Source of the DNA: a virus
Direction: 5' to 3' (one strand)
DNA length: 21,814 nucleotides
IMG/VR virus record: IMGVR_UViG_3300031963_012473
Span: 1 to 21,814 of that record
Positions 16,152 through 21,814 of the stretch are shown here, piece by piece. The notes under the pieces were generated by a model. That model saw only the letters and a list, made by a program, of their open reading frames with translations, searched no databases and was not told the origin of the DNA. The position numbers and the translations under genes were made by a program. Positions within the stretch are counted from its first letter, which is position 1; each line of letters begins with the position of its first letter.

Positions 16152-16427
16152 TCATGCAGCGGTGCGTCGGGGCCCGATGTCAACCTGCCGGTGCTCGGCC
16201 ATGCGGCCGGCCGCGCCGATGGACGGGCGGATGATGGCCGGCGTGGTCTTCGTTCCGAGGCGGTGCACCGACAACAGGCCCTTGCGGATGAGGGCGCGGA
16301 TGATGCTGCCGGGCAGCACCGTGCCCTCGGCGGTGGCGAAGTCGCGGCCGTCGGTGCCGCGCAGCTCGCCGACGGCGATGACGATGGCGAGGACGCGGCG
16401 CTCGACCGGGGTGAGGCGGATGGTCAT
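16152..16427 (-). CDS. Small putative winged-helix DNA-binding protein
   Basis: This 91-residue protein starts at the ATG (16425-16427) that overlaps the stop of the upstream gene. The first 60 residues (LTPVERRVLAIVIAVGELRG, then LPGSIIRALIRKGLLSVHRL) look like a helix-turn-helix followed by a wing, the layout of small transcription regulators. The rest is basic, ending IGPRRTAA. Lying directly upstream of the integrase in the same operon, it might regulate or direct recombination. The match is by secondary-structure impression only. Confidence 0.5.
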   Translation of the reverse strand: MTIRLTPVERRVLAIVIAVGELRGTDGRDFATAEGTVLPGSIIRALIRKGLLSVHRLGTKTTPAIIRPSIGAAGRMAEHRQVDIGPRRTAA

Positions 16428-16687
16428 GGCGTCGGGGCCTCGACCAGGTCGGAGAGGAGCACAAGGAGCAGCGGCCACTCGTCCGAAATCATCACCCGAA
16501 TGAAGGGTCCCAGACGCGCCGTCTCGGCCACAAGGCCGCGGAAGGTGCGCTCTCCGCAGCGAAACCAGACGGTGTCGCCGATCCGCAAGACCTGCTCGAC
16601 TTCACCCTGCAGCTTCGCCTCGGCGAGCTTGACCACTTCGACGCCGGTCCTGATGCGCTGCAGCTTCTCGGAATAGGTCAGTTCCAT
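16424..16687 (-). CDS. Hypothetical protein with SH3-like segment
   Basis: This 87-residue protein starts at ATG 16687 and overlaps the next gene start by four bases. The N-terminus is helical (TYSEKLQRIRTGVEVVKLAE). The middle part GDTVWFRCGERTFRGLVAE resembles a small beta-barrel of SH3/KOW type, and the C-terminus is hydrophobic but too short and polar for a clear membrane span. No family is recognised. It belongs to the minus-strand integrase operon. Confidence 0.55.
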   Translation of the reverse strand: MELTYSEKLQRIRTGVEVVKLAEAKLQGEVEQVLRIGDTVWFRCGERTFRGLVAETARLGPFIRVMISDEWPLLLVLLSDLVEAPTP

Positions 16688-16690
16688 CGT

Positions 16691-17044
16691 TCAATCCCCC
16701 CTGTCGATGCGCTTCGTGCGGTTGTCCCAGAGCCGGCGCAGCTCGGGGTCCTTGCCCATGGCCGTCTCGAAGTCCGCCGGCGACAGGAAGCCGTTGATGG
16801 CGTCCGACATGGTCTTCAGGCGGGCGTCGTCGGTGAAGGCCGGCGGCCGGTCGCGGTCCTCGCCGGCGGCGTCGCGGCGCGCCGGGCCCGCTTCGAGGAG
16901 GCCGACACGGCGGCGGATGTCGGCGCCGAGATCCACCATGCGGGTGAGAATACCGCGGATCGTCTCGACATGATCGTCGATGCGGCCGAGCGCGGCGGCG
17001 ATGCCCTCGCGCGCCTCGGCGGAGGGGTCCGGTCGCGGGGTCAT
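16691..17044 (-). CDS. Hypothetical helical protein of the integrase operon
   Basis: This 117-residue protein starts at the ATG (17042-17044) that overlaps the upstream stop as ATGA. The frame extends further upstream but only over the neighbouring gene. Residues 10-55 form an amphipathic helix or coiled coil (EGIAAALGRIDDHVETIRGI). An Arg/Ala-rich linker follows, then a C-terminal helical part with SDAINGFLSPADFETAMGKD ending RRLWDNRTKRIDRGD. It looks cytoplasmic and may be oligomeric. The function is unknown. Confidence 0.6.
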   Translation of the reverse strand: MTPRPDPSAEAREGIAAALGRIDDHVETIRGILTRMVDLGADIRRRVGLLEAGPARRDAAGEDRDRPPAFTDDARLKTMSDAINGFLSPADFETAMGKDPELRRLWDNRTKRIDRGD

Positions 17045-17316
17045 GGCGCAACTCCATAGCGCTGGTCGAGAAGGGAGCGGTGCTGGGCGACGGCGTCGGC
17101 CGGGCGATCGTTCGCCGGCGCAGGCGCTGCGAAGGCGCCGCCATTGGTGCGGAACCAGAGGTCGACGCAGTGGCGGGAGAAGCGCGCCGGCAGGCCCGGC
17201 AGCGCATGGGGGAAGCCGTGCTTCTCCTGCAGCCGGCGCACGGTGGCGCGGGCCGTGGTTTCTTTCACATGGAGCTGGCCGGCCAGCTCTTCGAGGGTGA
17301 TGATGGGTGTGGCCAA
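17041..17316 (-). CDS. Helix-turn-helix protein, excisionase-like candidate
   Basis: This 91-residue protein uses a TTG start (17314-17316), because an in-frame stop lies only five codons upstream and no ATG is available. A good GGAGG sits seven bases before the TTG. The N-terminal helix-turn-helix (TLEELAGQLHVKETTARATV) is followed by FPHALPGLPARFSRHCVDLW. That second block resembles the wing and second helix of small AlpA/MerR-fold phage proteins (commonly FP-PLPG-RWSRAAVDAW). Such proteins act as excisionases or small regulators. It heads the minus-strand operon that contains the integrase, and its promoter region carries the CTGCA-N4-TGCAG operator. Confidence 0.65.
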   Translation of the reverse strand: MATPIITLEELAGQLHVKETTARATVRRLQEKHGFPHALPGLPARFSRHCVDLWFRTNGGAFAAPAPANDRPADAVAQHRSLLDQRYGVAP

Positions 17317-17324
17317 GGGCGCCT

Positions 17325-17388
17325 CCGCAAATCAGGTGCACGTGCAGAGGTAACATGCAGATCAGGACCTGCAAAGATGCAGATCAGG
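17325..17388. promoter_or_regulatory. Operator region of the integrase operon
   Basis: A 5-bp dyad CTGCA (17369-17373) and TGCAG (17378-17382) with a four-base spacer matches one in the repressor/Cro gap. It is embedded in two direct copies of ATGCAGATCAGG (17355-17366 and 17377-17388) exactly 22 bases apart, about two DNA turns. An 11-mer CCGCAAATCAG (17325-17335) recurs at 18456-18466. On the minus strand TTGCAG plus a weak -10-like TGTTAC could form the promoter of the integrase operon, overlapping these sites. Repressor binding is inferred. Confidence 0.55.
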
Positions 17389-17438
17389 GAAAAAAGTGAT
17401 CTTGCAGCGCAGCAGGTTTTCCACCGCACAATGCCGCC

Positions 17439-17738
17439 ATGCAGCAGATGCTTCATGATGCGTTGCGTGTCGCGGTTGCGTTGTCGGTCCTCGGCGCGCT
17501 GGGGTTCACCGCAGTGGCCTTGCCCTGGCTGCTGCACCGCCACTACCAGATGCAGGCCAATCGCTGGCATGCCGCGCGGCTGCAACGAGAAGAAAGCCCC
17601 CGCTCCCTTGCGCCGGTCGCGCCCTGGACGGGGCCCGACGTGCCGTTGCTGCCCTACCAGCGCCGTCGCGTGTGGCTGCTGGCGCTGGCCGGCTTGGTGT
17701 GGTTCGGCTATGTCGTGGGGAGGCTTCGGGCCTTCTAG
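17439..17738 (+). CDS. Small two-span membrane protein
   Basis: This 99-residue protein is divergent from the integrase operon and convergent with the repressor gene. The two stop codons share CTAG, overlapping by four bases. Two hydrophobic helices are visible, about residues 10-32 (VAVALSVLGALGFTAVALPW) and 77-95 (VWLLALAGLVWFGYVVG), joined by a basic, Pro-rich loop. No ribosome binding site is clear, and its start lies just after the operator region, so it may be transcribed in the lysogen. A role in superinfection exclusion is a possibility from position alone. No family is recognised. Confidence 0.55.
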   Translation: MQQMLHDALRVAVALSVLGALGFTAVALPWLLHRHYQMQANRWHAARLQREESPRSLAPVAPWTGPDVPLLPYQRRRVWLLALAGLVWFGYVVGRLRAF

Positions 17739-18439
17739 CCGCGCCGGCGGACCAGGTCGGTCATGACGCCGACGATGCGGCGTGTGGTGCCGTTGATGCT
17801 CTCCGGCCGGACGGCGCGCGGATCGAAGCTGGCGCCCACGAGGTTCGGCATCTGAAAGATGCGATAGACCGTGGTTGCGCCCATGCCCTCCTCGAGCTGG
17901 GCGCAGACGACGTCACCGTCGGCCGGCGCCACCAGGGGGTCGATGATCATGATGTCGCCGGGGCGCACGCCCGCCAGCTCAAGCGCGGTGGACTGCATCA
18001 CCATGGCATAGGCATGCGGCCGGCCGGCGAGCAACGCGGCGACAGCGCCGGTGCGGGCAGGCGCATCGCCCTCCGCCACATAGGGCACGGCCTCCTCGCG
18101 GAATGACCGCATGGGCGCCTGGCCTTCGTCGGCGCCCGGCCCGGCGATCCCTGTGTATTCCGAGATCCGCTGGACGGTGAGGGGGTTCAGCACGCCCTGG
18201 TAGTTCGGATTGTTCAGGAAGCGGGTGACCGTGGTGTCGGAAACCCCTGCCGCCTTCGCGATCTGCGACGCGCTCTCGCCCCGCGCGCGGACAGCTGTCT
18301 GAAGCCATTGCCGTTGCGCATTCCTGATTGCTTCTCGCGTGTCTGTCTTGGGCAGGCGTCGGGCCAAAAGCCGGCTCCGGTCGGTGAATTTGCCGACCGG
18401 AATATGCATCTGCGAAAAGCCGGTTGATGCCTGAAACAT
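17735..18439 (-). CDS. CI-type repressor: HTH plus S24-like C-terminal domain
   Basis: This 234-residue protein is counted from ATG 18439 (MFQASTGF); ATG 18409 (224 residues) is an alternative, and neither has a clear ribosome binding site. A helix-turn-helix near residues 70-95 (SASQIAKAAGVSDTTVTRFL) would bind the operators. The C-terminal half resembles the LexA/CI S24 fold: VMQSTALELAGVRPGD with Ser150 at the nucleophile place, then IMIIDP, ADGDVVCAQL and a final IVGVMTDLV. Where autocleaving repressors have Lys in a TVKR-type strand, this one has TTVYRI with Tyr192. It probably maintains lysogeny by repressing both the Cro-like/early operon and the integrase operon. Induction may not depend on self-cleavage. 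Confidence 0.8.
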   Translation of the reverse strand: MFQASTGFSQMHIPVGKFTDRSRLLARRLPKTDTREAIRNAQRQWLQTAVRARGESASQIAKAAGVSDTTVTRFLNNPNYQGVLNPLTVQRISEYTGIAGPGADEGQAPMRSFREEAVPYVAEGDAPARTGAVAALLAGRPHAYAMVMQSTALELAGVRPGDIMIIDPLVAPADGDVVCAQLEEGMGATTVYRIFQMPNLVGASFDPRAVRPESINGTTRRIVGVMTDLVRRRG

Positions 18440-18455
18440 TGCCGTTGACGGTTGG

Positions 18456-18495
18456 CCGCAAATCAGATTGACCTCTGCAAATATGCAGATTGCAG
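18456..18495. promoter_or_regulatory. Operator between repressor and Cro-like gene
   Basis: The dyad CTGCA (18475-18479) and TGCAG (18484-18488), spacer AATA, lies between the divergent repressor and Cro-like genes. The surrounding 16 bases CTGCAAAtATGCAGAT differ by one base from the site at 17369-17384. The 11-mer CCGCAAATCAG (18456-18466) is shared with 17325-17335, and another TGCAG follows at 18491-18495. A TTGACC hexamer (18468-18473) could be a -35 element, but no good -10 was found. Confidence 0.6.
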
Positions 18496-18509
18496 GGGCC
18501 ACCCTAGAC

Positions 18510-18725
18510 ATGAAGCCGATGTCAATCAAGCAGCGCGCTGCCAGAATTCGCCTGCCTTTGAAGGAGCTGGCGGCACTGGCCGGCGTCTCCGAGGACAATC
18601 TGCACCGGGTGATCCGCGGGAATGTCGACCCGCGCGTCTCCACGGTGGAGAAGATCGAGGGGGCGCTGGCGGCCGAGGAAGAGCGCCTGCGCCGCGAGCT
18701 GGGCCTTGCCGGAGACGCGGCATGA
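18510..18725 (+). CDS. Cro-like helix-turn-helix regulator
   Basis: This 71-residue protein starts at ATG 18510; ATG 18519 is a second choice. A GGGG run (18495-18498) is the only ribosome-binding candidate. The helix-turn-helix is PLKELAALAGVSEDNLHRVI, followed by a segment with DPRVSTVEKIEGAL and a charged C-terminal helix EERLRRELG. Divergent orientation from the repressor across the shared operator is the classical cI/cro layout. It probably represses the repressor gene and opens the lytic path. The stop overlaps the next gene start (ATGA). Confidence 0.75.
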   Translation: MKPMSIKQRAARIRLPLKELAALAGVSEDNLHRVIRGNVDPRVSTVEKIEGALAAEEERLRRELGLAGDAA

Positions 18726-19303
18726 TGGCCGCGCCGGGCAAATCAGCGACGGCACCGCTGCGCAGGCAAGTGTCTGTGTTAAGCGCTTCGCCCGCCTCGC
18801 CGCGCTCCATGGACGAGCTGCGAAAAAAAATCGAGGAGGCGGGGGCCTCTGTTGCGGCCGTCTGCCGCCGCGCCGGTGTGGACACGCCGCACTTCTATCG
18901 GACGGCCGCCGGCAAGAAGACCGCCTCCCGCTGGTTCATCCGCCGCTGCGAGCTGGCGCTGGACAGCCTCCTCTCCGGCGAGGGCATGCCGGCCGACCCC
19001 GGCGAGAACCACCTGCGCGCCCATTACCGCGCCTTCCAGCACCAGCTGGCCGAGGCGCTGGGCGCGGCCGGCGCCGACCCCGACGACCGGCGGCCCACCG
19101 GCACCGCGGCGCTGGCGCGGCATGCGGCCTGGTATCTCCTTTCAACCGAATTCGCCGTGCGCCCGGCGCGGATCGCCGACCTGTTCGGCGTGACGCGCGC
19201 CGCCGTGACGCAGGCGCTGCAAGCCATCGAGGACCGGCGGGACGAGCCCGCCTTCGACGCCGCGCTCGAGACGATCGGCCGGCGCATCATGGGGAGGACG
19301 TGA
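18722..19303 (+). CDS. Regulator or replication protein with DnaA domain IV-like C-terminus
   Basis: This 193-residue protein starts at the ATG overlapping the Cro-like gene stop; a second in-frame ATG at 18809 would remove a low-complexity N-terminus of 29 residues. Residues 30-83 form a helical DNA-binding-like part (VAAVCRRAGVDTPHFYRT, then KKTASRWFIRRCELAL). Residues about 133-175 (ARHAAWYLLSTEFAVRPARI, then ADLFGVTRAAVTQALQAIED) resemble the helix-turn-helix domain IV of the initiator DnaA, which binds DnaA boxes. There is no AAA+ ATPase part. It may bind a phage origin or act as an early regulator. A run of eight A at 18823-18830 lies within the gene, but the frame stays intact. Confidence 0.65.
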   Translation: MMAAPGKSATAPLRRQVSVLSASPASPRSMDELRKKIEEAGASVAAVCRRAGVDTPHFYRTAAGKKTASRWFIRRCELALDSLLSGEGMPADPGENHLRAHYRAFQHQLAEALGAAGADPDDRRPTGTAALARHAAWYLLSTEFAVRPARIADLFGVTRAAVTQALQAIEDRRDEPAFDAALETIGRRIMGRT

Positions 19304-19304
19304 C

Positions 19305-19655
19305 ATGGGTTTCCGCCGGAGTGCAGTCTTTGTTGGTGCTGCCGCTTTGGGGTTGGCCGGTATGTTCGCCTCGCCCGATGTCGGGCGCGTCGCGCCATTG
19401 CCGAGCCGCGTGGTGATGCCTGCGCCGCCACGTGATCGGCGGCGCAAGAAGAAGGGGCCAGCCCCCAAGCCGATGAACCGCAAGCACCTTGGTCCGCAGT
19501 CGGCGTTCATGCGCCAGCTCGCAGAGGAGCGCGCGATCGGCGTTCATCCCAAGTATCGGCACGCCGCGGCCCGCCGCCGCGGACCGACGCCGGCCGAATG
19601 GGAAGACATGCGCCGACAGTGGCTGGAGCAGAACCCCATCGGAGGCCGGGCATGA
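19305..19655 (+). CDS. Hypothetical basic protein
   Basis: This 116-residue protein has an N-terminal hydrophobic stretch (VFVGAAALGLAGMFA, residues 8-22) after three polar or basic residues. That could be a signal peptide or a membrane anchor. A Pro/Arg-rich part with RDRRRKKKGPAPKP follows, then a helical C-terminus (FMRQLAEERAIGVHPKYR, then PTPAEWEDMRRQWLEQNP). The start follows the previous stop by one base, and the stop overlaps the next start (ATGA). No domain is recognised. Codon use in the first third is less G/C-ending than in the neighbours. Confidence 0.5.
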   Translation: MGFRRSAVFVGAAALGLAGMFASPDVGRVAPLPSRVVMPAPPRDRRRKKKGPAPKPMNRKHLGPQSAFMRQLAEERAIGVHPKYRHAAARRRGPTPAEWEDMRRQWLEQNPIGGRA

Positions 19656-19864
19656 GCCCCGCGACCTCGGCCCTGCCGCTGGCCATCATGATCGTCACCG
19701 GCCTCGGCGCGCTGGTGGTGGCCGCCGGCGCCGCCTTCGTGGCGCTGCGCTGCCCGCTCAGGCAACGCCGCGAGGCGCTGGCGGCCTGCTTCGCCGCCCT
19801 GCTGGTGGCGCTGCTGGTGGCGGCCGTCGCCCAGCATCCGGCCTTCTGGCGGGGGCTGGCATGA
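19652..19864 (+). CDS. Small two-span membrane protein
   Basis: This 70-residue protein has two hydrophobic helices, about residues 8-32 (LAIMIVTGLGALVVAAGAAF) and 41-60 (ALAACFAALLVALLVAAVAQ), separated by the basic loop RCPLRQRRE. The start ATG overlaps the upstream stop, and its own stop overlaps the next gene start, so it is embedded in a coupled early operon. GGAGG lies seven bases before the ATG. The function is unknown. Confidence 0.6.
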   Translation: MSPATSALPLAIMIVTGLGALVVAAGAAFVALRCPLRQRREALAACFAALLVALLVAAVAQHPAFWRGLA

Positions 19865-20187
19865 CCGCGGCCCCGGAGCACAAGCTCGAGATCGTCCTCG
19901 GCGAGGGGCCTTTCGTCACCGACGACGACAAGCGGCCGGACGGGCGGTGGCTCGGCCGCACGCCGGACGGCCGCGTGACGCTGGTGAAGCGGCGCGACGG
20001 GGCGGAGACGATCGCCTTCCAGCCCATCGACTTTGCCACCGCCGTCGGCCTGGCGCACCGCGTCATCGCCGGCGACGCCCGCACCATCACCGACCCGCTG
20101 ACCCTCGCCGCGCTCGCCGTGGTGGTGGCGGAGCTCGGCCTGCATGCGCCGCCGGCGGAGCCCGCGGCGAGCCAGAAGGAGGGCTGA
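19861..20187 (+). CDS. Hypothetical early protein
   Basis: This 108-residue protein starts at the ATG overlapping the upstream stop. The N-terminal half is beta-rich (HKLEIVLGEGPFV, then GRWLGRTPDGRVTLVKRR). The C-terminal half is helical with AIGLAHRV-like and LTLAALAVVVAELGL segments. No membrane span, signal or catalytic motif is clear. It precedes the ParB/Srx-like gene by four bases. No family is recognised. Confidence 0.55.
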   Translation: MTAAPEHKLEIVLGEGPFVTDDDKRPDGRWLGRTPDGRVTLVKRRDGAETIAFQPIDFATAVGLAHRVIAGDARTITDPLTLAALAVVVAELGLHAPPAEPAASQKEG

Positions 20188-20191
20188 CGCC

Positions 20192-21169
20192 ATGGCTTTG
20201 CGACCGATCATCCCGGTGGAGGACATCACCGTGCAGGCGGCGACGCCGGCGAACGACCGCGGCCCCGCGCCGCAGCTGCAGTGGCTGAAGATCGCCGACC
20301 TGGTGGTGGACGAGACCTATCAGCGGCCGATCGGCCGGGCCGGCCGGGCCAATGTCAAGGCGATCGCCGAGGGCTTCCGCTGGCAGTCCTTCTCGCCGGT
20401 CATCGTCTCGCCGATCGACGGCGGCCGCTTCGCCATCGTCGACGGCCAGCACCGCGCCACCGCCGCCGCCCTCTGCGGCATCGAGACTGTGCCCTGCCAG
20501 GTGATCCTCGCGACACCCGACGGGCAGGCGGCAGCCTTCGCCCAGATCAACGGCCGCACGACGTCGGTGCATTCCATGTCGCTTTTCCGTGCGGCGGTGG
20601 CCGCCGGCGACCCGGCGGCGCTGGTGACGCAGTCGGCTGCGGACCGCGCCGGCGTGACGATCCTGCCCTATCCGAAGCCGGTGGCCGAGCAGAAGCCGGG
20701 TGAGACGATGGCCCATGGCGCCATCGGGCTGGCCGTGCGCGAGCATGGCGTCGACCTGACCGCGCTGGCGCTGAAGGCGATGCGCGGGCCGAACAACGAC
20801 CACCGGGGCGTGCTGGTGGCGCCGCTCATCCGCGCCGTCTGCAGCGTGGTGGCGCAGCTGGCCAAGGCCGGGAAAACGGCGGCCGAGATCCACGCGGCGA
20901 TCGACAGGCTGCGGCTGGCGCGCGAGCTGGACAGCACCATGGTGGCGGCGCGCGAGAAGGGCCGACCGCTCATTCCGCTGCTGGCCGAGCGGCTGCTGCA
21001 CCACGCCACCCGCACCCTCGAGGGCGGAGGCGTTGCGCCGCCGCTGGCCGTCCCGCCGAAGCCCGCCGCGGTGGTGCAGGCCGCAAGGCCGGTGGTGCCC
21101 AGCGCCCATGCCGAGGCGGTGGAGCGCGCCAAGGCGGCGGTGCCCAGCCGCATCGACAGCCTGCGCTGA
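20192..21169 (+). CDS. ParB/sulfiredoxin-fold protein of the early replication module
   Basis: This 325-residue protein starts at ATG 20192 with GGAGG about ten bases upstream. Residues about 30-115 form a ParB/Srx-like domain: LKIADLVVDETYQRPI, then FSPVIVSPID, then IVDGQHRATAAALCG with the core DGQHR at 84-88, as in ParB N-terminal nucleotide-binding domains. The rest is helical, with an Ala/Pro-rich tail near 280-310. Proteins of this kind in phages bind or hydrolyse nucleotides, or bind DNA in replication or partition. No HTH typical of chromosomal ParB is obvious, so partition is less likely. It is followed four bases later by the primase-like gene. Confidence 0.72.
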   Translation: MALRPIIPVEDITVQAATPANDRGPAPQLQWLKIADLVVDETYQRPIGRAGRANVKAIAEGFRWQSFSPVIVSPIDGGRFAIVDGQHRATAAALCGIETVPCQVILATPDGQAAAFAQINGRTTSVHSMSLFRAAVAAGDPAALVTQSAADRAGVTILPYPKPVAEQKPGETMAHGAIGLAVREHGVDLTALALKAMRGPNNDHRGVLVAPLIRAVCSVVAQLAKAGKTAAEIHAAIDRLRLARELDSTMVAAREKGRPLIPLLAERLLHHATRTLEGGGVAPPLAVPPKPAAVVQAARPVVPSAHAEAVERAKAAVPSRIDSLR

Positions 21170-21173
21170 CATC

Positions 21174-21814
21174 ATGCCCGACCTGACCGTCGCCGCCATC
21201 AAGGACCTGCTGGTGCCGCGCCTGGCCGAGCTGCTGGTGCGGCTCGCGCCGGGCATGCGGCGGCATGGCGGCTACTGGCAGGGGCCGAACCCGACGCGGG
21301 CGAAGGACGGCAAGACCAGCTTCACCGTGTGGCACAACGGCGCCTGGAAGGAATTCGACAGCGGCGAGAAGGGCGACATCATCGACCTGATCGCCTATTG
21401 CCGGCAGGGCACGCGCGGCCAGGCCATTGCCTTCGCCAAGGATTTCCTCGGCCTGCGCAACATGCCGGAGGCCGAGCGCCGGCGACTGGACGAGCAGGCC
21501 CGCGCCCGCGCCGAGAGGCACCGCAAGGCCGAGGACGACGAGCGCCAGGCGAAGCAACGCCGGGCCTTCGAGATGTGGCTGGCGGGCCGGCCGGTGACGC
21601 CGGCGAGCGTGACCGGCCGCTATCTCGCCGGGCGCGGCATTGCGCTGGCCGAGCTGGTCAATGCCGAAGGCGACCTGAAGGACAGCGCGGGGTCTCTGAA
21701 ATACTGGGGCCCGCGCGGCGAGGGCGACCGGCCATGGCTGGGCCCGGCGATGCTGGCGCCGATCCGCCAGCTCACCGGCGAGATCCTCGGCGTTCACGCG
21801 ACCTTCCTGAAGCC
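21174..21814 (+). CDS. Primase-like (Toprim family) replication protein, 3' partial
   Basis: The frame starts at ATG 21174 and is open to the window end, giving 213 visible residues. Near residues 50-95 the sequence FTVWHNGAWKEFDSGEKGDI and then IDLIAYC matches the part of phage primases after the zinc-binding region. Here the zinc-binding Cys cluster itself is missing. A charged coiled-coil stretch (about 105-140, RRRLDEQARARAERHRKAED) follows, then RYLAGRGIAL and LKYWGPRGEG. The last visible part, MLAPIRQLTGEILGVHATFL, leads into where a Toprim catalytic domain normally begins. It probably primes phage DNA replication. The Toprim residues lie beyond the window. Confidence 0.72.
   Translation, partial: MPDLTVAAIKDLLVPRLAELLVRLAPGMRRHGGYWQGPNPTRAKDGKTSFTVWHNGAWKEFDSGEKGDIIDLIAYCRQGTRGQAIAFAKDFLGLRNMPEAERRRLDEQARARAERHRKAEDDERQAKQRRAFEMWLAGRPVTPASVTGRYLAGRGIALAELVNAEGDLKDSAGSLKYWGPRGEGDRPWLGPAMLAPIRQLTGEILGVHATFLK

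Larger units (their letters stand above)
1..21814. mobile_element. Temperate podovirus-like phage or prophage segment
   Basis: Every recognisable gene is phage-like: ejection proteins, tailspike, endolysin and spanins on the left; integrase, repressor, Cro-like protein and primase-like protein on the right. Gene packing is dense with many ATGA-type overlaps, and no host housekeeping gene is seen. The module order (virion, lysis, attachment site, integrase, immunity, replication) fits a temperate podovirus genome map. Both window edges cut through phage genes, so the element extends beyond the window. Whether it is integrated, episomal or from a virion cannot be settled here. Confidence 0.9.

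Noticed and set aside
18445-18473. A strong sigma-70 promoter built from TTGACG (18445) or TTGACC (18468).
   Set aside because: No acceptable -10 hexamer lies 16-18 bases downstream of either one. They are kept only as possible parts of the operator region.
18823-18830. Frameshift at a run of eight A in the DnaA-like gene.
   Set aside because: The same frame has sensible helix-turn-helix sequence on both sides and proper start and stop overlaps, so no error is indicated.
1-21814. CRISPR array, insertion sequence or defence island.
   Set aside because: No regularly spaced repeats, transposase or terminal inverted repeats, and no recognisable defence enzymes were seen on either strand.

Overview
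The window is a contiguous stretch of a temperate, podovirus-like phage (or prophage) from a very GC-rich alphaproteobacterium, most likely of the Hyphomicrobiales (Rhizobiales). The signs are strong G/C at third codon positions, alphaproteobacterial-style integrase and repressor families, and a Rhizobiales-type dispersed intergenic motif near 9520-9556. The phage attachment site appears to be the 3' half of a tRNA-Lys(UUU) gene. No host genes are visible.

Layout. (1) 2-9505, plus strand: virion and DNA-ejection genes, tightly packed with stop/start overlaps. They are the end of a tail structural gene, a 185-aa small internal virion protein, an 880-aa internal protein carrying a zinc M15-type peptidase domain, an 858-aa internal protein and an 836-aa ejection protein. 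A 50-aa reading frame is overprinted inside the 858-aa gene. (2) 9628-12393: a tailspike with a T7-fibre-like N-terminus and a beta-helix, preceded by a hairpin that may cover its ribosome binding site. (3) 12396-14068: a lysis cassette with a small membrane protein, a membrane-anchored GH24 endolysin, another small membrane protein, overlapping Rz/Rz1-like spanins and a membrane/coiled-coil protein. A strong intrinsic terminator follows at 14145-14182.

(4) 14183-14415: attachment region, holding the tRNA-Lys 3' half and at least five copies of GGTCACAC or its complement. (5) 14398-17316, minus strand: six overlapping genes, starting with a TTG-initiated helix-turn-helix protein and including a tyrosine integrase. 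(6) 17317-18510: control region, with a small membrane protein, a minus-strand S24-like repressor, and CTGCA-N4-TGCAG operators in both intergenic gaps. (7) 18510-21814, plus strand: early genes, comprising a Cro-like HTH protein, a regulator with a DnaA domain IV-like C-terminus, three small unknowns, a ParB/Srx-like protein and the start of a primase-like gene.

How it works together: the repressor probably binds the paired operators to silence both the integrase operon and the early replication operon. The late genes end at the terminator just before the attachment site. Phage genes lie on both sides of that site, which is the order of an unintegrated (attP) genome or of two adjacent prophages, not of a single integrated prophage end.
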